The position numbers and the translations under genes are program-made. Shown here piece by piece: positions 33,924 through 43,304 of a DNA stretch of 64,000 bases. Origin of the DNA: Micromonospora parathelypteridis (GTDB lineage Bacteria > Actinomycetota > Actinomycetes > Mycobacteriales > Micromonosporaceae). The first letter of the stretch is position 1. Each line of letters opens with the position of its first letter. The stretch spans positions 3,100,001 through 3,164,000 of the forward strand of contig NZ_JACHDP010000001.1 in the NCBI RefSeq assembly GCF_014201145.1. The letters are read 5' to 3'. The notes beneath the pieces are model-generated. The model saw nothing but the letters and a program-made list of their open reading frames with translations, made no database searches and was not told the origin of the DNA.

Positions 33924-34838
33924 ATGGACCTGGCGTACCTGCGCGCACACCCGGCACACCTGCCGACCTTCCGGACCCACCAGCGGATCCGGGAGACGCC
34001 GGTGGCCGGTGGGGACATCTGCGCCGCCGCTCGGCTGACGCTGGACGACGGCCACTCAATCTTCGCCAAGTCCTGGCCCGAGGGGGCCGCCACGCCGGCG
34101 CCCGCGGGTTTCTTCGCCGCCGAGGCGGCCGGGTTGCGCTGGCTGCGGGAGGCCGACGCGATCGCCGTACCCGAGGTGATCGTGGCGTTGCCAGACCTGC
34201 TGGCGCTCGACTGGGTGGAGCCCGGCGAGCCGACGCCGGAGGCCGCGGAACGCTTCGGCCGGGAGTTGGCCGGCCTGCACCGAGCGGGCTCAGCCACCTT
34301 CGGTGCGACCTGGCCGGGTTTCATCGGGTCGCTTCCGCAGGACAACACCCCCGCCGACGGGCCCTGGTCGACGTGGTTCGCCGAGCGACGCCTCGCCCCC
34401 TACCTGCGCCGCTCGGTCGACGGTGGCGCGTTGACCAGCGCCGACGCCATGCTGGTCGAGCAGGTGATCGGTCAGGTCGGTGGGCTCGGCGGCGACGAGC
34501 CGCCCGCACGCATCCACGGCGACCTGTGGCCGGGCAACGTGCTGTGGGGCGCCGACGATCGGGCCTGGCTGGTCGACCCGGCGGCGCACGGCGGGCACCG
34601 GGAGACCGATCTGGCCCAACTCGCCCTCTTCGGCGGCATCCCCTATCTGGATCGGGTGCTGGCCGCCTACCAGGAAAGTTGGCCGCTGCCGGCTGGCTGG
34701 CGCGAGCGGGTGCCACTGCATCAACTGCATCTGCTGCTCGTGCACACCGCGCTCTTCGGCGGCGGTTACCGAGATCCGGTCGTCCAAACCGCCCGTGCCG
34801 TCCTGGGCCGGGCCGAGCGCGCTACGGTCGACAGGTGA
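33924..34838 (+). CDS. Fructosamine kinase / aminoglycoside phosphotransferase-fold protein
   Basis: 304-aa kinase-fold protein similar to fructosamine-3-kinases, which phosphorylate glycated amines for repair. ARIHGDLWPGNVLW is the catalytic loop (HGDLWxxN) and WLVDPAAHGGHRETDLAQLA holds the metal-binding Asp. FGRELAGLHRA and TWPGFIGSLPQDN are also typical. ATG 33924 follows TACCGT (33912-33917) by 6 nt. The last codons overlap the moaA start, and the moaA -10 hexamer lies in its coding sequence. Confidence 0.85.
   Translation: MDLAYLRAHPAHLPTFRTHQRIRETPVAGGDICAAARLTLDDGHSIFAKSWPEGAATPAPAGFFAAEAAGLRWLREADAIAVPEVIVALPDLLALDWVEPGEPTPEAAERFGRELAGLHRAGSATFGATWPGFIGSLPQDNTPADGPWSTWFAERRLAPYLRRSVDGGALTSADAMLVEQVIGQVGGLGGDEPPARIHGDLWPGNVLWGADDRAWLVDPAAHGGHRETDLAQLALFGGIPYLDRVLAAYQESWPLPAGWRERVPLHQLHLLLVHTALFGGGYRDPVVQTARAVLGRAERATVDR
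34823..34828 (+). promoter_or_regulatory. Leaderless -10 element of moaA inside the upstream gene
   Basis: TACGGT ends 6 nt before GTG 34835, within the last codons of the kinase-fold gene, so moaA can be transcribed on its own. Confidence 0.5.
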
Positions 34839-35848
34839 GCGCCGCCTCGGGGACCGACGGCGTCCTCGTCGACCGGTTTGGCCGCGTCGCCCGGGACCTG
34901 CGCGTGTCCCTCACCGACAAGTGCAACCTGCGCTGCACCTACTGCATGCCGGCGGAGGGCCTGCCCTGGCTGGCCGGCCCGGAGTTGCTGACCGACGAGG
35001 AAGTCGTCCGGTTGGTCCGGGTGGCCGTCGAGCGGCTCGGCGTGACCGAGGTGCGGTTCACCGGCGGTGAGCCGCTGATCCGGCCCGGGTTGCTCGGCAT
35101 CGTGGCCGCGGTCGCCGCGCTCGAACCCCGCCCACGCATCTCGCTCACCACCAACGGCATCGGTCTGGACCGGCTGGCGCCAGCGTTGCGGGAGGCCGGC
35201 CTGGACCGGGTGAACGTCTCACTGGACACGCTGGATTCGGCCCGGTTCACCACGCTCACCCGCCGTCCCCGCCTGGACGCGGTGCTGGCCGGGCTCGCCG
35301 GGGCGGCAGCCGCCGGGCTCAATCCAGTGAAGATCAACTCTGTGCTGATGCGCGGTCTCAACGAGGACGAGGCGCCGGCCCTGCTCCGGTTCGCCGTCGA
35401 CCACGACTACCAGCTGCGGATCATCGAGCAGATGCCACTGGACGCCCAACATGGCTGGGACCGCGCCACGATGGTGACCGCCGAGGAGATCCTGACCTCC
35501 CTGCGTACCGTCTTCGATCTCAGCCCTGACCCGGCCGAACGCGGCGCGGCACCGGCGGAGACCTGGCTGGTCGACGGCGGCCCCGCGAAGGTCGGTGTGA
35601 TCGCCAGCGTCACCCGCCCCTTCTGCGGCGACTGCGACCGCACCCGCCTCACCGCGGACGGCCAGGTCCGCGCCTGCCTCTTCGCCACCGAGGAGTCCGA
35701 TCTGCGGGCCGCCCTACGCTCCGGCACGGACGACGACGAGCTGGCCCGGCGTTGGCGGACGGCGATGTGGGGAAAGCGCGCCGGACACGGCATCGACGAC
35801 CCGACGTTCCTCCAGCCGACCCGGCCGATGTCCGCGATCGGGGGTTGA
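34835..35848 (+). CDS. moaA: GTP 3',8-cyclase (molybdenum cofactor synthesis)
   Basis: Radical-SAM enzyme for the first step of molybdopterin synthesis. The 337-aa protein has the CxxxCxxC cluster motif in DKCNLRCTYC (Cys30, 34, 37), FTGGEPLIRPG, the second cluster in PFCGDCDRTR with a further Cys in QVRACL, and the required C-terminal Gly-Gly. GTG 34835 is chosen because TACGGT (34823-34828) ends 6 nt upstream; it overlaps the preceding stop as GTGA. moaD follows after 3 bp. Confidence 0.95.
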   Translation: MSAASGTDGVLVDRFGRVARDLRVSLTDKCNLRCTYCMPAEGLPWLAGPELLTDEEVVRLVRVAVERLGVTEVRFTGGEPLIRPGLLGIVAAVAALEPRPRISLTTNGIGLDRLAPALREAGLDRVNVSLDTLDSARFTTLTRRPRLDAVLAGLAGAAAAGLNPVKINSVLMRGLNEDEAPALLRFAVDHDYQLRIIEQMPLDAQHGWDRATMVTAEEILTSLRTVFDLSPDPAERGAAPAETWLVDGGPAKVGVIASVTRPFCGDCDRTRLTADGQVRACLFATEESDLRAALRSGTDDDELARRWRTAMWGKRAGHGIDDPTFLQPTRPMSAIGG

Positions 35849-35851
35849 GGC

Positions 35852-36106
35852 GTGGAGCCGACGCCGCTGACCGTCCGCTACTTCGCCGGCGCCCGCGCCG
35901 CCGCCGGGCACCGCGAGGAGGTCATGCCCGCCGGCCGGTCACTCGACGACCTCACGGCCGAATTGGTGCGGCGACACGGCGACCGGCTCGGCGCAGTGCT
36001 GCGGGTGGCGAGTTTCCTCGTGGACGGCGTCACCTGTCATGATCGTCAGGCACCCCTACCGGCCGGGGCCACGATCGATGTACTGCCCCCGTTCGCGGGC
36101 GGCTGA
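35852..36106 (+). CDS. moaD: Molybdopterin synthase small subunit, MoaD/ThiS family
   Basis: 84-aa ubiquitin-fold sulfur carrier ending in the functional Gly-Gly (LPPFAGG). TVRYFAGARAAAGHREEV and LPAGATIDVLPPFAGG are typical. It partners with MoaE, encoded 12 kb away at 48.4 kb. GTG 35852 lies 3 bp after the moaA stop with GGGTTGAGG upstream, so the two are one operon. Confidence 0.88.
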   Translation: MEPTPLTVRYFAGARAAAGHREEVMPAGRSLDDLTAELVRRHGDRLGAVLRVASFLVDGVTCHDRQAPLPAGATIDVLPPFAGG

Positions 36107-36117
36107 GGGAGACGCAC

Positions 36118-37365
36118 ATGTTGGCGGTTCTGGGGTTCGTGGCCGTCCTGGCGCTGACCACCGGCCTCATCCACCTCTACCTGTGGAAGCGGCTCGTTCG
36201 GGACACCACCACCCCGGGCCGTTGGCGGCGGATCGGCGGGATCGCCGCTCTGGTGCTGGCGCTGCTCGTGCCGGTCACCCTCGCCGGGGCGCAGGCCGGG
36301 CTCTACTGGCTCGCCTGGCCGGGCTACCTGTGGCTCGCGGTGATGTTCTACCTGCTTGTCGTGCTGGTCGTGCTCGAAGTGCCGATGCTGGTCACCCGGC
36401 TGGTGCTGCGCCGCCGGCTGACCGCCGTCGAGCCGACCACCGCCGCGCCCGAACCGGTGCTGGTCGGCGCCGCCGGCCCGCCCGAGCCGCCGGCCGCCGG
36501 CGCCGTCGCGGCCCCGGATCACGACCCGGCCCGCCGGCTGCTGCTGGCCCGGGGTGCGGCCATCTTCGCCGGCCTCACCGCCACCGGCATCACGGGGTAC
36601 GGCGTGCGCACCGCGCTCGGCCCGCCACGCCTCGACCGGGTGCAGATCCCGCTCGCCAAGCTCCCGCGCAGCATGGACGGCCTGCGCATCGCGACCGTCT
36701 CCGACATCCACCTCGGGCCGTTGCGCGGCCGGGCACACACCGAGCGGATCGTCGCCGCGATCAACCGGCTCGACGCGGACCTGGTCGCGGTCGTCGGTGA
36801 CCTGGTCGACGGTTCGGTCGCCGAACTCGGCTCGGCCGCGGCGCCGCTGCGCGACCTGCGCTCCCGGTACGGCAGCTTCTTCGTCACGGGCAACCACGAG
36901 TACTACTCCGGCGTGGAGGAGTGGGTCCAGGAGGTCGACCGGCTCGGCCTGCGGGTGTTGCAGAACCGGCGGCAGGAGATCCAGGCCCGGGGCGGCGTGC
37001 TCGACCTGGCCGGCGTGAACGACCTGGACGCCACCGGAGACACCGGTCTCGCCGCCGGGCCGGACTTCGCCGCCGCGCTCGGTGACCGCGACCCGAGCCG
37101 TCCCGTCGTGCTGCTCGCCCACCAGCCGTTGGCAGCGGTGGAGGCCGCGAGATACGGCGTGGACCTGCAACTGTCCGGGCACACCCACGGTGGGCAGATG
37201 GTGCCGTTCAACCTGGCCGTCCGGCTGCAGCAGCCGGTGGTCAGTGGCCTCGGCGAGGTCGACGGCACCAAGGTCTACGTGACCAACGGTGCCGGCTTCT
37301 GGGGGCCGCCGGTCCGGGTCGGGGCGGAGCCGCAGATCAGTCTGGTCGAGTTGCGCTCGGCATAG
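36118..37365 (+). CDS. Membrane metallophosphoesterase
   Basis: 415-aa protein with four N-terminal transmembrane helices in the first 110 residues, a further anchor near residues 145-160, and an exposed calcineurin-type phosphoesterase domain. Metal-binding motifs are TVSDIHLGPL, VVGDLVDG, TGNHEYY, LAHQP and SGHTHGGQM. The layout matches YkuE/YaeI-like envelope phosphodiesterases. It begins 12 bp after moaD and is probably in the same transcript, though functionally unrelated. Confidence 0.9.
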   Translation: MLAVLGFVAVLALTTGLIHLYLWKRLVRDTTTPGRWRRIGGIAALVLALLVPVTLAGAQAGLYWLAWPGYLWLAVMFYLLVVLVVLEVPMLVTRLVLRRRLTAVEPTTAAPEPVLVGAAGPPEPPAAGAVAAPDHDPARRLLLARGAAIFAGLTATGITGYGVRTALGPPRLDRVQIPLAKLPRSMDGLRIATVSDIHLGPLRGRAHTERIVAAINRLDADLVAVVGDLVDGSVAELGSAAAPLRDLRSRYGSFFVTGNHEYYSGVEEWVQEVDRLGLRVLQNRRQEIQARGGVLDLAGVNDLDATGDTGLAAGPDFAAALGDRDPSRPVVLLAHQPLAAVEAARYGVDLQLSGHTHGGQMVPFNLAVRLQQPVVSGLGEVDGTKVYVTNGAGFWGPPVRVGAEPQISLVELRSA

Positions 37366-37426
37366 CGGACGTCACGTCCGCGCGTGGCGGCGGGCGGGCG
37401 GCGCGGCGGGCGTGACAGGATGCGGC

Positions 37427-40400
37427 GTGCCCCCGTTCAGCGCCGTACCCCCCGGTGGCCTCCCGCCATTCGTCGCGGACCTGCACATCCACTCGAAATA
37501 CTCGCGCGCGTGCAGCCGCGACCTCACTCTGCCGAACCTCGCGTGGTGGGCCCGTCGTAAGGGCATCGGTCTGCTCGGCACCGGCGACTTCACGCACCCC
37601 GCCTGGTACGACCACCTGCGGGAGACCCTGCGCCCGGCCGAGCCGGGGCTGTACCGGCTCGACGCCGAGGCGGAGCGGGACATCGCCCGCCGGCTGCCGC
37701 CGCGACTCGCCGGGACGGCGGACGCGGACCCGGTCCGGTTCATGTTGAGCGTGGAGATCTCCACCATCTACAAGCGGGACGACCGGACCCGCAAGGTGCA
37801 CCACCTGATCTACCTGCCGGATCTCGACGCGGTGGCCCGGTTCAACGCCGCCCTCGGCCGGATCGGCAATCTCGGTTCGGACGGCCGGCCGATCCTCGGT
37901 CTGGACTCCCGCGACCTGCTGGAGATCACCCTGGAGGCCAGCCCGGACGGTTACCTGGTGCCGGCTCACATCTGGACGCCGTGGTTCTCCGCGCTGGGCT
38001 CGAAATCCGGCTTCGACGCGATCGCGGACTGCTACGCCGATCTGGCCGAACACATCTTCGCCGTGGAGACCGGTCTCTCGTCCGACCCGGCGATGAACTG
38101 GCGGGTCGGCAGCCTGGACGGCTATCAACTGGTGTCCAACTCGGACGCGCACTCGCCGCCGGCCCTGGGCCGGGAGGCGACCGTGCTGACCACCGATCGG
38201 GACTACTTCGCCGTCCGGGAGGCGCTGCGGACCGGTGACGGCCTGGCCGGCACCATCGAGTTCTTCCCGGAGGAGGGCAAGTACCACGCGGACGGGCACC
38301 GGCTCTGCGGGGTCAACTGGTCCCCGGAGCGGACCCGGGCCGCCGAGGGTCGCTGCCCCGAGTGCGGAAAGCCGCTCACCGTGGGCGTCCTCAGCCGGAT
38401 CGAGGAACTGGCCGACCGCCCGGCGGGGCACCGACCTGCAGACGCCCGAGACGTCACCCACCTCGTCCCGCTGGCCGAGGTCCTCGGTGAGATCAACAAG
38501 GTGGGCGCCCGGTCGAAGAAGGTCGAGGGGCGACTCAACGAGCTGCTCGCCGCGCTCGGCCCTGAGCTGGAGATCCTGACCACGACGCCGTTGACCGACA
38601 TCGCACAGGCCGGCGGTGAGCTGCTCGCGGAGGGCATCGGGCGACTACGACGAGGCGAGGTGCGCCGGGTGCCGGGCTACGACGGCGAGTACGGGGTGAT
38701 CACGCTCTTCGACCCGGCGGAGTTGGGCGCCAACTCCGGTGCGGCACAGGAGACGCTGTTCGACGTACCGGTGCCGGCGCAGCGCCGCCCCGTGGAGCCG
38801 CCGGCCCGCTCGACGGCCAAGCGCCCGGCGGCGGCGAAGGCCGAGCCGAAGCGGAAGCCGGCCCCGGCTCCCGCACCGCCGATCGCGTCGCCGCCGTCCC
38901 CCCACGAGCCGTTCGAGCCGATGCTCTCCGGGATGGAGGAGGTCGGTACCGGCCTGCTGGACCGGCTGGACGCGATGCAACGAGTGGCCGCGTCCGCGCC
39001 CGGTGGCCCGCTGCTCATCGTGGCCGGCCCGGGCACCGGCAAGACCAGGACGCTCACCCACCGGATCGCGTACCTCTGCGCGGAGCTGAACGTCTTTCCC
39101 GAGCACTGCCTCGCGATCACGTTCACCCGCCGGGCCGCCGAGGAGCTGCGACACCGCCTCGACGGCCTGCTCGGACCGGTCGCCGAGGACGTCACCGTGG
39201 GCACTTTCCACGCGCTGGGGTTGACCATCCTGCGGGAGAACGCCGACGCGGCGGGTCTGCCGGCTAATTTCCGCATCGCCGACGACGCCGAACGGGCGGC
39301 GGCCCGCTCCGAGGCGGGCGACGACATCGCCGGCTATGCGGCGCTGCTGCGCAAGCAGGACCTGGTCGACCTGGACGAGCTGGTCACCCTGCCGGTGGAG
39401 TTGCTGCGGGCCGACCGCAAGCTGGTCGAGCAGTACCGGGACCGCTGGCGGTGGATCTTCGTCGACGAGTACCAGGACGTCGACGCGACGCAGTACGAGC
39501 TGCTGCGGCTGCTCAGCCCGGCGGACGGCAACCTGTGCGCGATCGGCGACCCGGACCAGGCGATCTACTCGTTCCGGGGTGCCGACGTCGGCTACTTCCT
39601 GCGCTTCTCCGAGGACTTCACGGACGCGCGGTTGGTCCGGCTCAACCGCAACTACCGCTCGTCGGCGCCGATCCTGGCCGCCGCCGTGCAGGCCATCGCA
39701 CCGTCCTCGCTGGTTCGTGGCCGGCGGCTGGATCCGGCCCGGCTCGACCCGGAGGCCCCGCTGGTGGGGCGCTATCCGGCGGCGTCCGTCGCCGAGGAGG
39801 CCGACTTCGTGGTCCGTACCGTCGACGAGCTGGTCGGCGGACTGTCCCACCGTTCGCTGGACTCGGGCCGTATCGACGGCCGGTCGACGTCCCTGTCGTT
39901 CTCCGACATCGCCGTGTTGTACCGCACCGACGCGCAGGCCGCGCCGGTGGTGGACGCCCTGGCCCGGGCCAACATTCCGGTGCAGAAGCGTTCACACGAC
40001 CGGCTGCGGGATCGGCCCGGGGTGGCGGCCATCGCCCGCGAGTTGCGACACGCCGACGGGTTGGCCGGTTCGCTGGCCGCCCGGGTGCGGCTGGCCGGCC
40101 AGGTGGTCGCGGAGCGGTTCGCCGTGCCCACCCTGGACGGCACCGGCACGGTACGCCCCGAGGCCGTCCGTTCGGCCGTGGACCTGCTGACCCCGCTGGC
40201 CCGACGCTGCGGCGACGACCTGGAGGCGTTCCTGTCGCAACTGGCCACCGGCGCGGAGGTGGATGCGCTCGACCCGCGTGCGGAGGCGGTCACGCTGCTC
40301 ACCCTGCACGCCGCGAAGGGCCTGGAGTTCCCGGTGGTCTTCCTGGTCGGTGTCGAGGACGGCCTGCTGCCGTTGCGCTGGCCGGGCTCGACGCCCGACG

Positions 40401-40618
40401 AGGACGCGGTCGCCGAGGAGCGCCGGCTCTTCTTCGTCGGCCTGACCCGGGCCCAGGACCGGCTGTACGTCAGTCACGCCGCCCGCCGCACCCGACATGG
40501 CGCGGAGCGCGACTGTGCTCCGTCGCCGTTCCTCGGCGTCATCGACCCGGGCCTGTTCGAGCGGTTCGGCGAGACGGAGCCGCGTCGCCCGAAGGACCGC
40601 CAGCTCCGGCTGATCTGA
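37427..40618 (+). CDS. EndoQ-like PHP endonuclease fused to UvrD-type helicase
   Basis: 1063-aa fusion. Residues 1-430 resemble endonuclease Q: a PHP domain (DLHIHSKYSRACSRDL, EISTIYKRDDR, VSNSDAHSPP) and a zinc knuckle (LCGVNW then CPECGKP near residues 294-313). EndoQ nicks DNA 5' of deaminated bases. After an Ala/Pro/Lys linker (about 435-510) comes a superfamily 1 helicase: GPGTGKTRT, DEYQDVDATQYE, GDPDQAIYSFRGAD, NRNYRSS, TLHAAKGLEFPVV and LTRAQDRLYVS. GTG 37427 starts just ahead of the PHP motif. The fusion suggests coupled incision and strand displacement in base-damage repair. Confidence 0.88.
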   Translation: MPPFSAVPPGGLPPFVADLHIHSKYSRACSRDLTLPNLAWWARRKGIGLLGTGDFTHPAWYDHLRETLRPAEPGLYRLDAEAERDIARRLPPRLAGTADADPVRFMLSVEISTIYKRDDRTRKVHHLIYLPDLDAVARFNAALGRIGNLGSDGRPILGLDSRDLLEITLEASPDGYLVPAHIWTPWFSALGSKSGFDAIADCYADLAEHIFAVETGLSSDPAMNWRVGSLDGYQLVSNSDAHSPPALGREATVLTTDRDYFAVREALRTGDGLAGTIEFFPEEGKYHADGHRLCGVNWSPERTRAAEGRCPECGKPLTVGVLSRIEELADRPAGHRPADARDVTHLVPLAEVLGEINKVGARSKKVEGRLNELLAALGPELEILTTTPLTDIAQAGGELLAEGIGRLRRGEVRRVPGYDGEYGVITLFDPAELGANSGAAQETLFDVPVPAQRRPVEPPARSTAKRPAAAKAEPKRKPAPAPAPPIASPPSPHEPFEPMLSGMEEVGTGLLDRLDAMQRVAASAPGGPLLIVAGPGTGKTRTLTHRIAYLCAELNVFPEHCLAITFTRRAAEELRHRLDGLLGPVAEDVTVGTFHALGLTILRENADAAGLPANFRIADDAERAAARSEAGDDIAGYAALLRKQDLVDLDELVTLPVELLRADRKLVEQYRDRWRWIFVDEYQDVDATQYELLRLLSPADGNLCAIGDPDQAIYSFRGADVGYFLRFSEDFTDARLVRLNRNYRSSAPILAAAVQAIAPSSLVRGRRLDPARLDPEAPLVGRYPAASVAEEADFVVRTVDELVGGLSHRSLDSGRIDGRSTSLSFSDIAVLYRTDAQAAPVVDALARANIPVQKRSHDRLRDRPGVAAIARELRHADGLAGSLAARVRLAGQVVAERFAVPTLDGTGTVRPEAVRSAVDLLTPLARRCGDDLEAFLSQLATGAEVDALDPRAEAVTLLTLHAAKGLEFPVVFLVGVEDGLLPLRWPGSTPDEDAVAEERRLFFVGLTRAQDRLYVSHAARRTRHGAERDCAPSPFLGVIDPGLFERFGETEPRRPKDRQLRLI

Positions 40619-40686
40619 GCCGGCCCGGCGCGTGCGCCATCGACGACGCCGCGCTCGGTGACTCTGGGCTGCGGTTGCCGGCCGCG

Positions 40687-41328
40687 TCAGCCGAGGAGGA
40701 CACCGAGCCAGGCGCCGGCCAGCAGGGCCGGCCCGACGGGCAGCAGGGTGTCGCGGCGCACCCGCCGGGTGACGAGCAGAGCGAGCACCAGCCCGCCGTG
40801 CAGCAGATGAGGCAGGAGCAGCCCAGCCAGCAGGGCATCCCGGCCCAGCCAGCCGAGCGGTGCGCCGAGGACGGCGGCCAGCTTGACGTCCCCGAAGCCC
40901 AGTCGTGAGCCGGGCAGCAGGGCCAGCAGCACGTGCGCCGCGCCCGCGACCGCCGCGCCAGCCAGCACGTGCAGTAACCGGCCGGGAGTGCCGGCCAGCA
41001 ACGCCGCAGCGGTCAGACCACCGAGGGCCAGCACTGCGGCGACGAGGACCAACGGGTCGGGCAGCCGCAGGCAGGCTAGGTCGACCCCGGCCAGCACCAG
41101 CCCCACCGCTGCCACCGCGAGGAAGACCGGCAGCGCCGGATCGTCATTCATGGCGACGGCGAGACCGGCAAAGACGCCGGCAGCCAGCAGCGGACTGAGC
41201 AACACCCGGGCCTCGCGCCGCGGCCGGGGTCGGGTCGACGCGGCGGTGAAGCGCCGGGCCAACCGGGGTACGACGAGGCCGACCAGCGCGCCGAGCAGCG
41301 CGACCGACACCAGCGCAGCGGCCGACAT
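40687..41328 (-). CDS. Type IV prepilin peptidase (A24 family)
   Basis: 213-aa integral membrane aspartic peptidase that processes prepilin-like signal peptides for Flp/tad pili or pseudopili. The two catalytic aspartates are in GVDLACLRLPDPL and the GxGD motif RLGFGDVKLA. The N-terminal methyltransferase domain is absent, as in many actinobacterial members. ATG 41328 follows TAACCT (41336-41341, minus strand) by 7 nt, inside the end of the upstream EamA gene. No pilin genes are adjacent. Confidence 0.85.
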   Translation of the reverse strand: MSAAALVSVALLGALVGLVVPRLARRFTAASTRPRPRREARVLLSPLLAAGVFAGLAVAMNDDPALPVFLAVAAVGLVLAGVDLACLRLPDPLVLVAAVLALGGLTAAALLAGTPGRLLHVLAGAAVAGAAHVLLALLPGSRLGFGDVKLAAVLGAPLGWLGRDALLAGLLLPHLLHGGLVLALLVTRRVRRDTLLPVGPALLAGAWLGVLLG

Positions 41329-41338
41329 GGGCCGGAGG

Positions 41339-42343
41339 TTACCGGCGGCTGCTCACCGGCGAGGCCCCCGATCGTGATCCGGCGCCCGCCCGGCGGGGCC
41401 GTTCGGTGCTCACCACCAGAGCGACCCCGGCGACGATGACCGCGCCACCGAGCAGCACCTGCGCAGTGATCGGCTCGGCCACCAGCAGCGCGCCGAGCGC
41501 CACCGCGACCGCCGGGTTGACGTAGGCGTACGTCGACACCAGCGAGATGGGCGCGTTGTGCAGGAGCCAGACGTACGCGGTGAAGGCCACCAGCGAGCCC
41601 GCCACCATCAGGTAGACCAGCGCCAGCCACGACCGGGTGCTGACCGCCGCGGGGTGAAAATCACTCAGCTCGCCCCGACCGGCGGCGATGACGGCCAGCA
41701 CCAGCGCGCCGGCCAGCATCTCGTACACCGTGGCCACGAAAGGGTCGGCGGGCATCCGGATCCGGCCGGACAGGAACGACCCGACCGACCAGGAAACTGC
41801 CCCCGCCACGACGGTCAACGCCCCGACCAGCGGTACCGCGTCCGAACTGCCGGCGGGTAGCACCAGCAGGACGAGGCCGACGAAGCCCAGGGAGACCCCG
41901 GCGAACGTCCAGATCGGCGGGCGGTCCCCGGTGGCGGCGCGCAACAACACCACGAGCAACGGCACGGTCGCCACCAGCAGCGCGGCGATCCCGGACGGGA
42001 GCGCCACTCCGGGCGGCCCGGATTCGGCGAGCACCACCAGGCCGTTGCCGCCGGCGAGCAGGAGCACCCCGACCAGCGCGGCCGAGGCGAGCTGTCGCCG
42101 GTCCACCCGCAGTGCGCCGGGGCCTCGGCGCAGCCGCAGCACCACCGCCAGAATCAGGCCGGCGACGGCGAAGCGCAGGGCGGCCGACAGCAGCGGAGGC
42201 AGCGTCTCCACGGTGATCCGGATGGCCAGGTAGGTGGACCCCCAGAGGAGGTAGACCACGATCAGAGCGGTCCAGATCAGGGTGGGCGTGACATCAGCGC
42301 GGCGGCCGACGGCGGCTGCGGCGCTCGGTGGAGGTGAGCTCAT
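41339..42343 (-). CDS. EamA/DMT superfamily transporter
   Basis: 334-aa metabolite exporter with ten predicted transmembrane helices in two EamA repeats. YLLWGSTYLAIRITVETLPP and LRFAVAGLILA open the first repeat; LMVAGSLVAFTAYVWLLHNA and STYAYVNPAVAVALGALLVA are the conserved end of the second. Substrate unknown, possibly amino acids. It lies 10 bp upstream of the prepilin peptidase gene on the same strand. TAGCGT lies 9 nt before ATG 42343. Confidence 0.9.
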   Translation of the reverse strand: MSSPPPSAAAAVGRRADVTPTLIWTALIVVYLLWGSTYLAIRITVETLPPLLSAALRFAVAGLILAVVLRLRRGPGALRVDRRQLASAALVGVLLLAGGNGLVVLAESGPPGVALPSGIAALLVATVPLLVVLLRAATGDRPPIWTFAGVSLGFVGLVLLVLPAGSSDAVPLVGALTVVAGAVSWSVGSFLSGRIRMPADPFVATVYEMLAGALVLAVIAAGRGELSDFHPAAVSTRSWLALVYLMVAGSLVAFTAYVWLLHNAPISLVSTYAYVNPAVAVALGALLVAEPITAQVLLGGAVIVAGVALVVSTERPRRAGAGSRSGASPVSSRR

Positions 42344-42424
42344 CAGTGGACCACGCTACGGTGACGTCGGAGTCGGCGTCGCGCTTTGGTGGCCGGCCTC
42401 TCACCACTTGTGCAGGAGGGTGGC

Positions 42425-43282
42425 ATGACGAACTACGGACCACCCGGGGGCGGCAACCCGGGACCGTGGCGTGGGCAACGACCTGACGAGACGCCCGGAC
42501 GGCCGGTGCAGCAGCCCTACCCGCCGACGGTTCCGTCCTACCCGCCCGACCCCCAGGGACGCCCCGGGACGTACGGCGGCCCACCCGCCGCGCCCTACGG
42601 AGGTGGTTCCGGGTCGCCCTACGGCGGTGCGCCCGGGACACCGTACGGCGGCGGGACGGAGAGCCCCTACGGCCGTGAGCCCGGGGCGCCCTACGGCGGC
42701 GCGTACCAGCCGCCCGGGGTGAACCCGGCGTACGGCGGGCAGCCGTACCGGCCCGATGGCGACCCGTACGGCGGGCAGCCCTACCGGCCCGATGGCGACC
42801 CGTACGGCGAGGATCCCGAACCGGCACCGGGTCGACGCGGTCGGGGACCGCTGATCGCCGTGCTGGCCGTCGTGCTGCTGGTGGTGGCCGCCGGCGGTGC
42901 GTTCTGGTTCCTGCGCGGGCAGGATGGCCCAACGTCGTTGGCCGCGCCGACCGGTTCGGCCGTTGCTGGTGACCCCAGTGCGGACGCGGACGCGACCGAG
43001 CCCGCACCGAGCGCGGCCGCACCGGAGTCGTCTGCCGATCCCCGGTTCGCCAAGGTCGGCCAGTGCGTCCGCAATGACGGCGCGGCGGGCGGCAAGCCGA
43101 AGTTGCTGATCAGCGGCTGCGCCGCGAAGTCGTACGAGGTGCTGAGCCGAATCGACGGCGCGACCAGTGGCGAGCGCGACGCCGAGGCCAAGTGCGGCAA
43201 GGTCGAGGGCTACACCAACTGGTACTTCTTCGACAGTGAGCTGGACACTCTCGACTTCGTCCTCTGCCTCAAGCAGCGCTGA
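42425..43282 (+). CDS. LppU/SCO3897-like membrane protein 1
   Basis: 285 aa. A long Gly/Pro/Tyr-rich cytoplasmic head with repeated PYGG and GQPYRPDGDPYG units (about residues 1-140) leads to one transmembrane helix (about 142-165), a Thr/Ala/Ser linker and an extracytoplasmic domain with four cysteines (VGQCVRN, SGCAAKSYEVL, AKCGK, LDFVLCLKQR). Function unknown. ATG 42425 follows AGGAGGG. It is followed 22 bp later by a paralogue with the same plan. Confidence 0.8.
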   Translation: MTNYGPPGGGNPGPWRGQRPDETPGRPVQQPYPPTVPSYPPDPQGRPGTYGGPPAAPYGGGSGSPYGGAPGTPYGGGTESPYGREPGAPYGGAYQPPGVNPAYGGQPYRPDGDPYGGQPYRPDGDPYGEDPEPAPGRRGRGPLIAVLAVVLLVVAAGGAFWFLRGQDGPTSLAAPTGSAVAGDPSADADATEPAPSAAAPESSADPRFAKVGQCVRNDGAAGGKPKLLISGCAAKSYEVLSRIDGATSGERDAEAKCGKVEGYTNWYFFDSELDTLDFVLCLKQR

Positions 43283-43304
43283 GACCACCCACCCCGGGGA
43301 TGAC

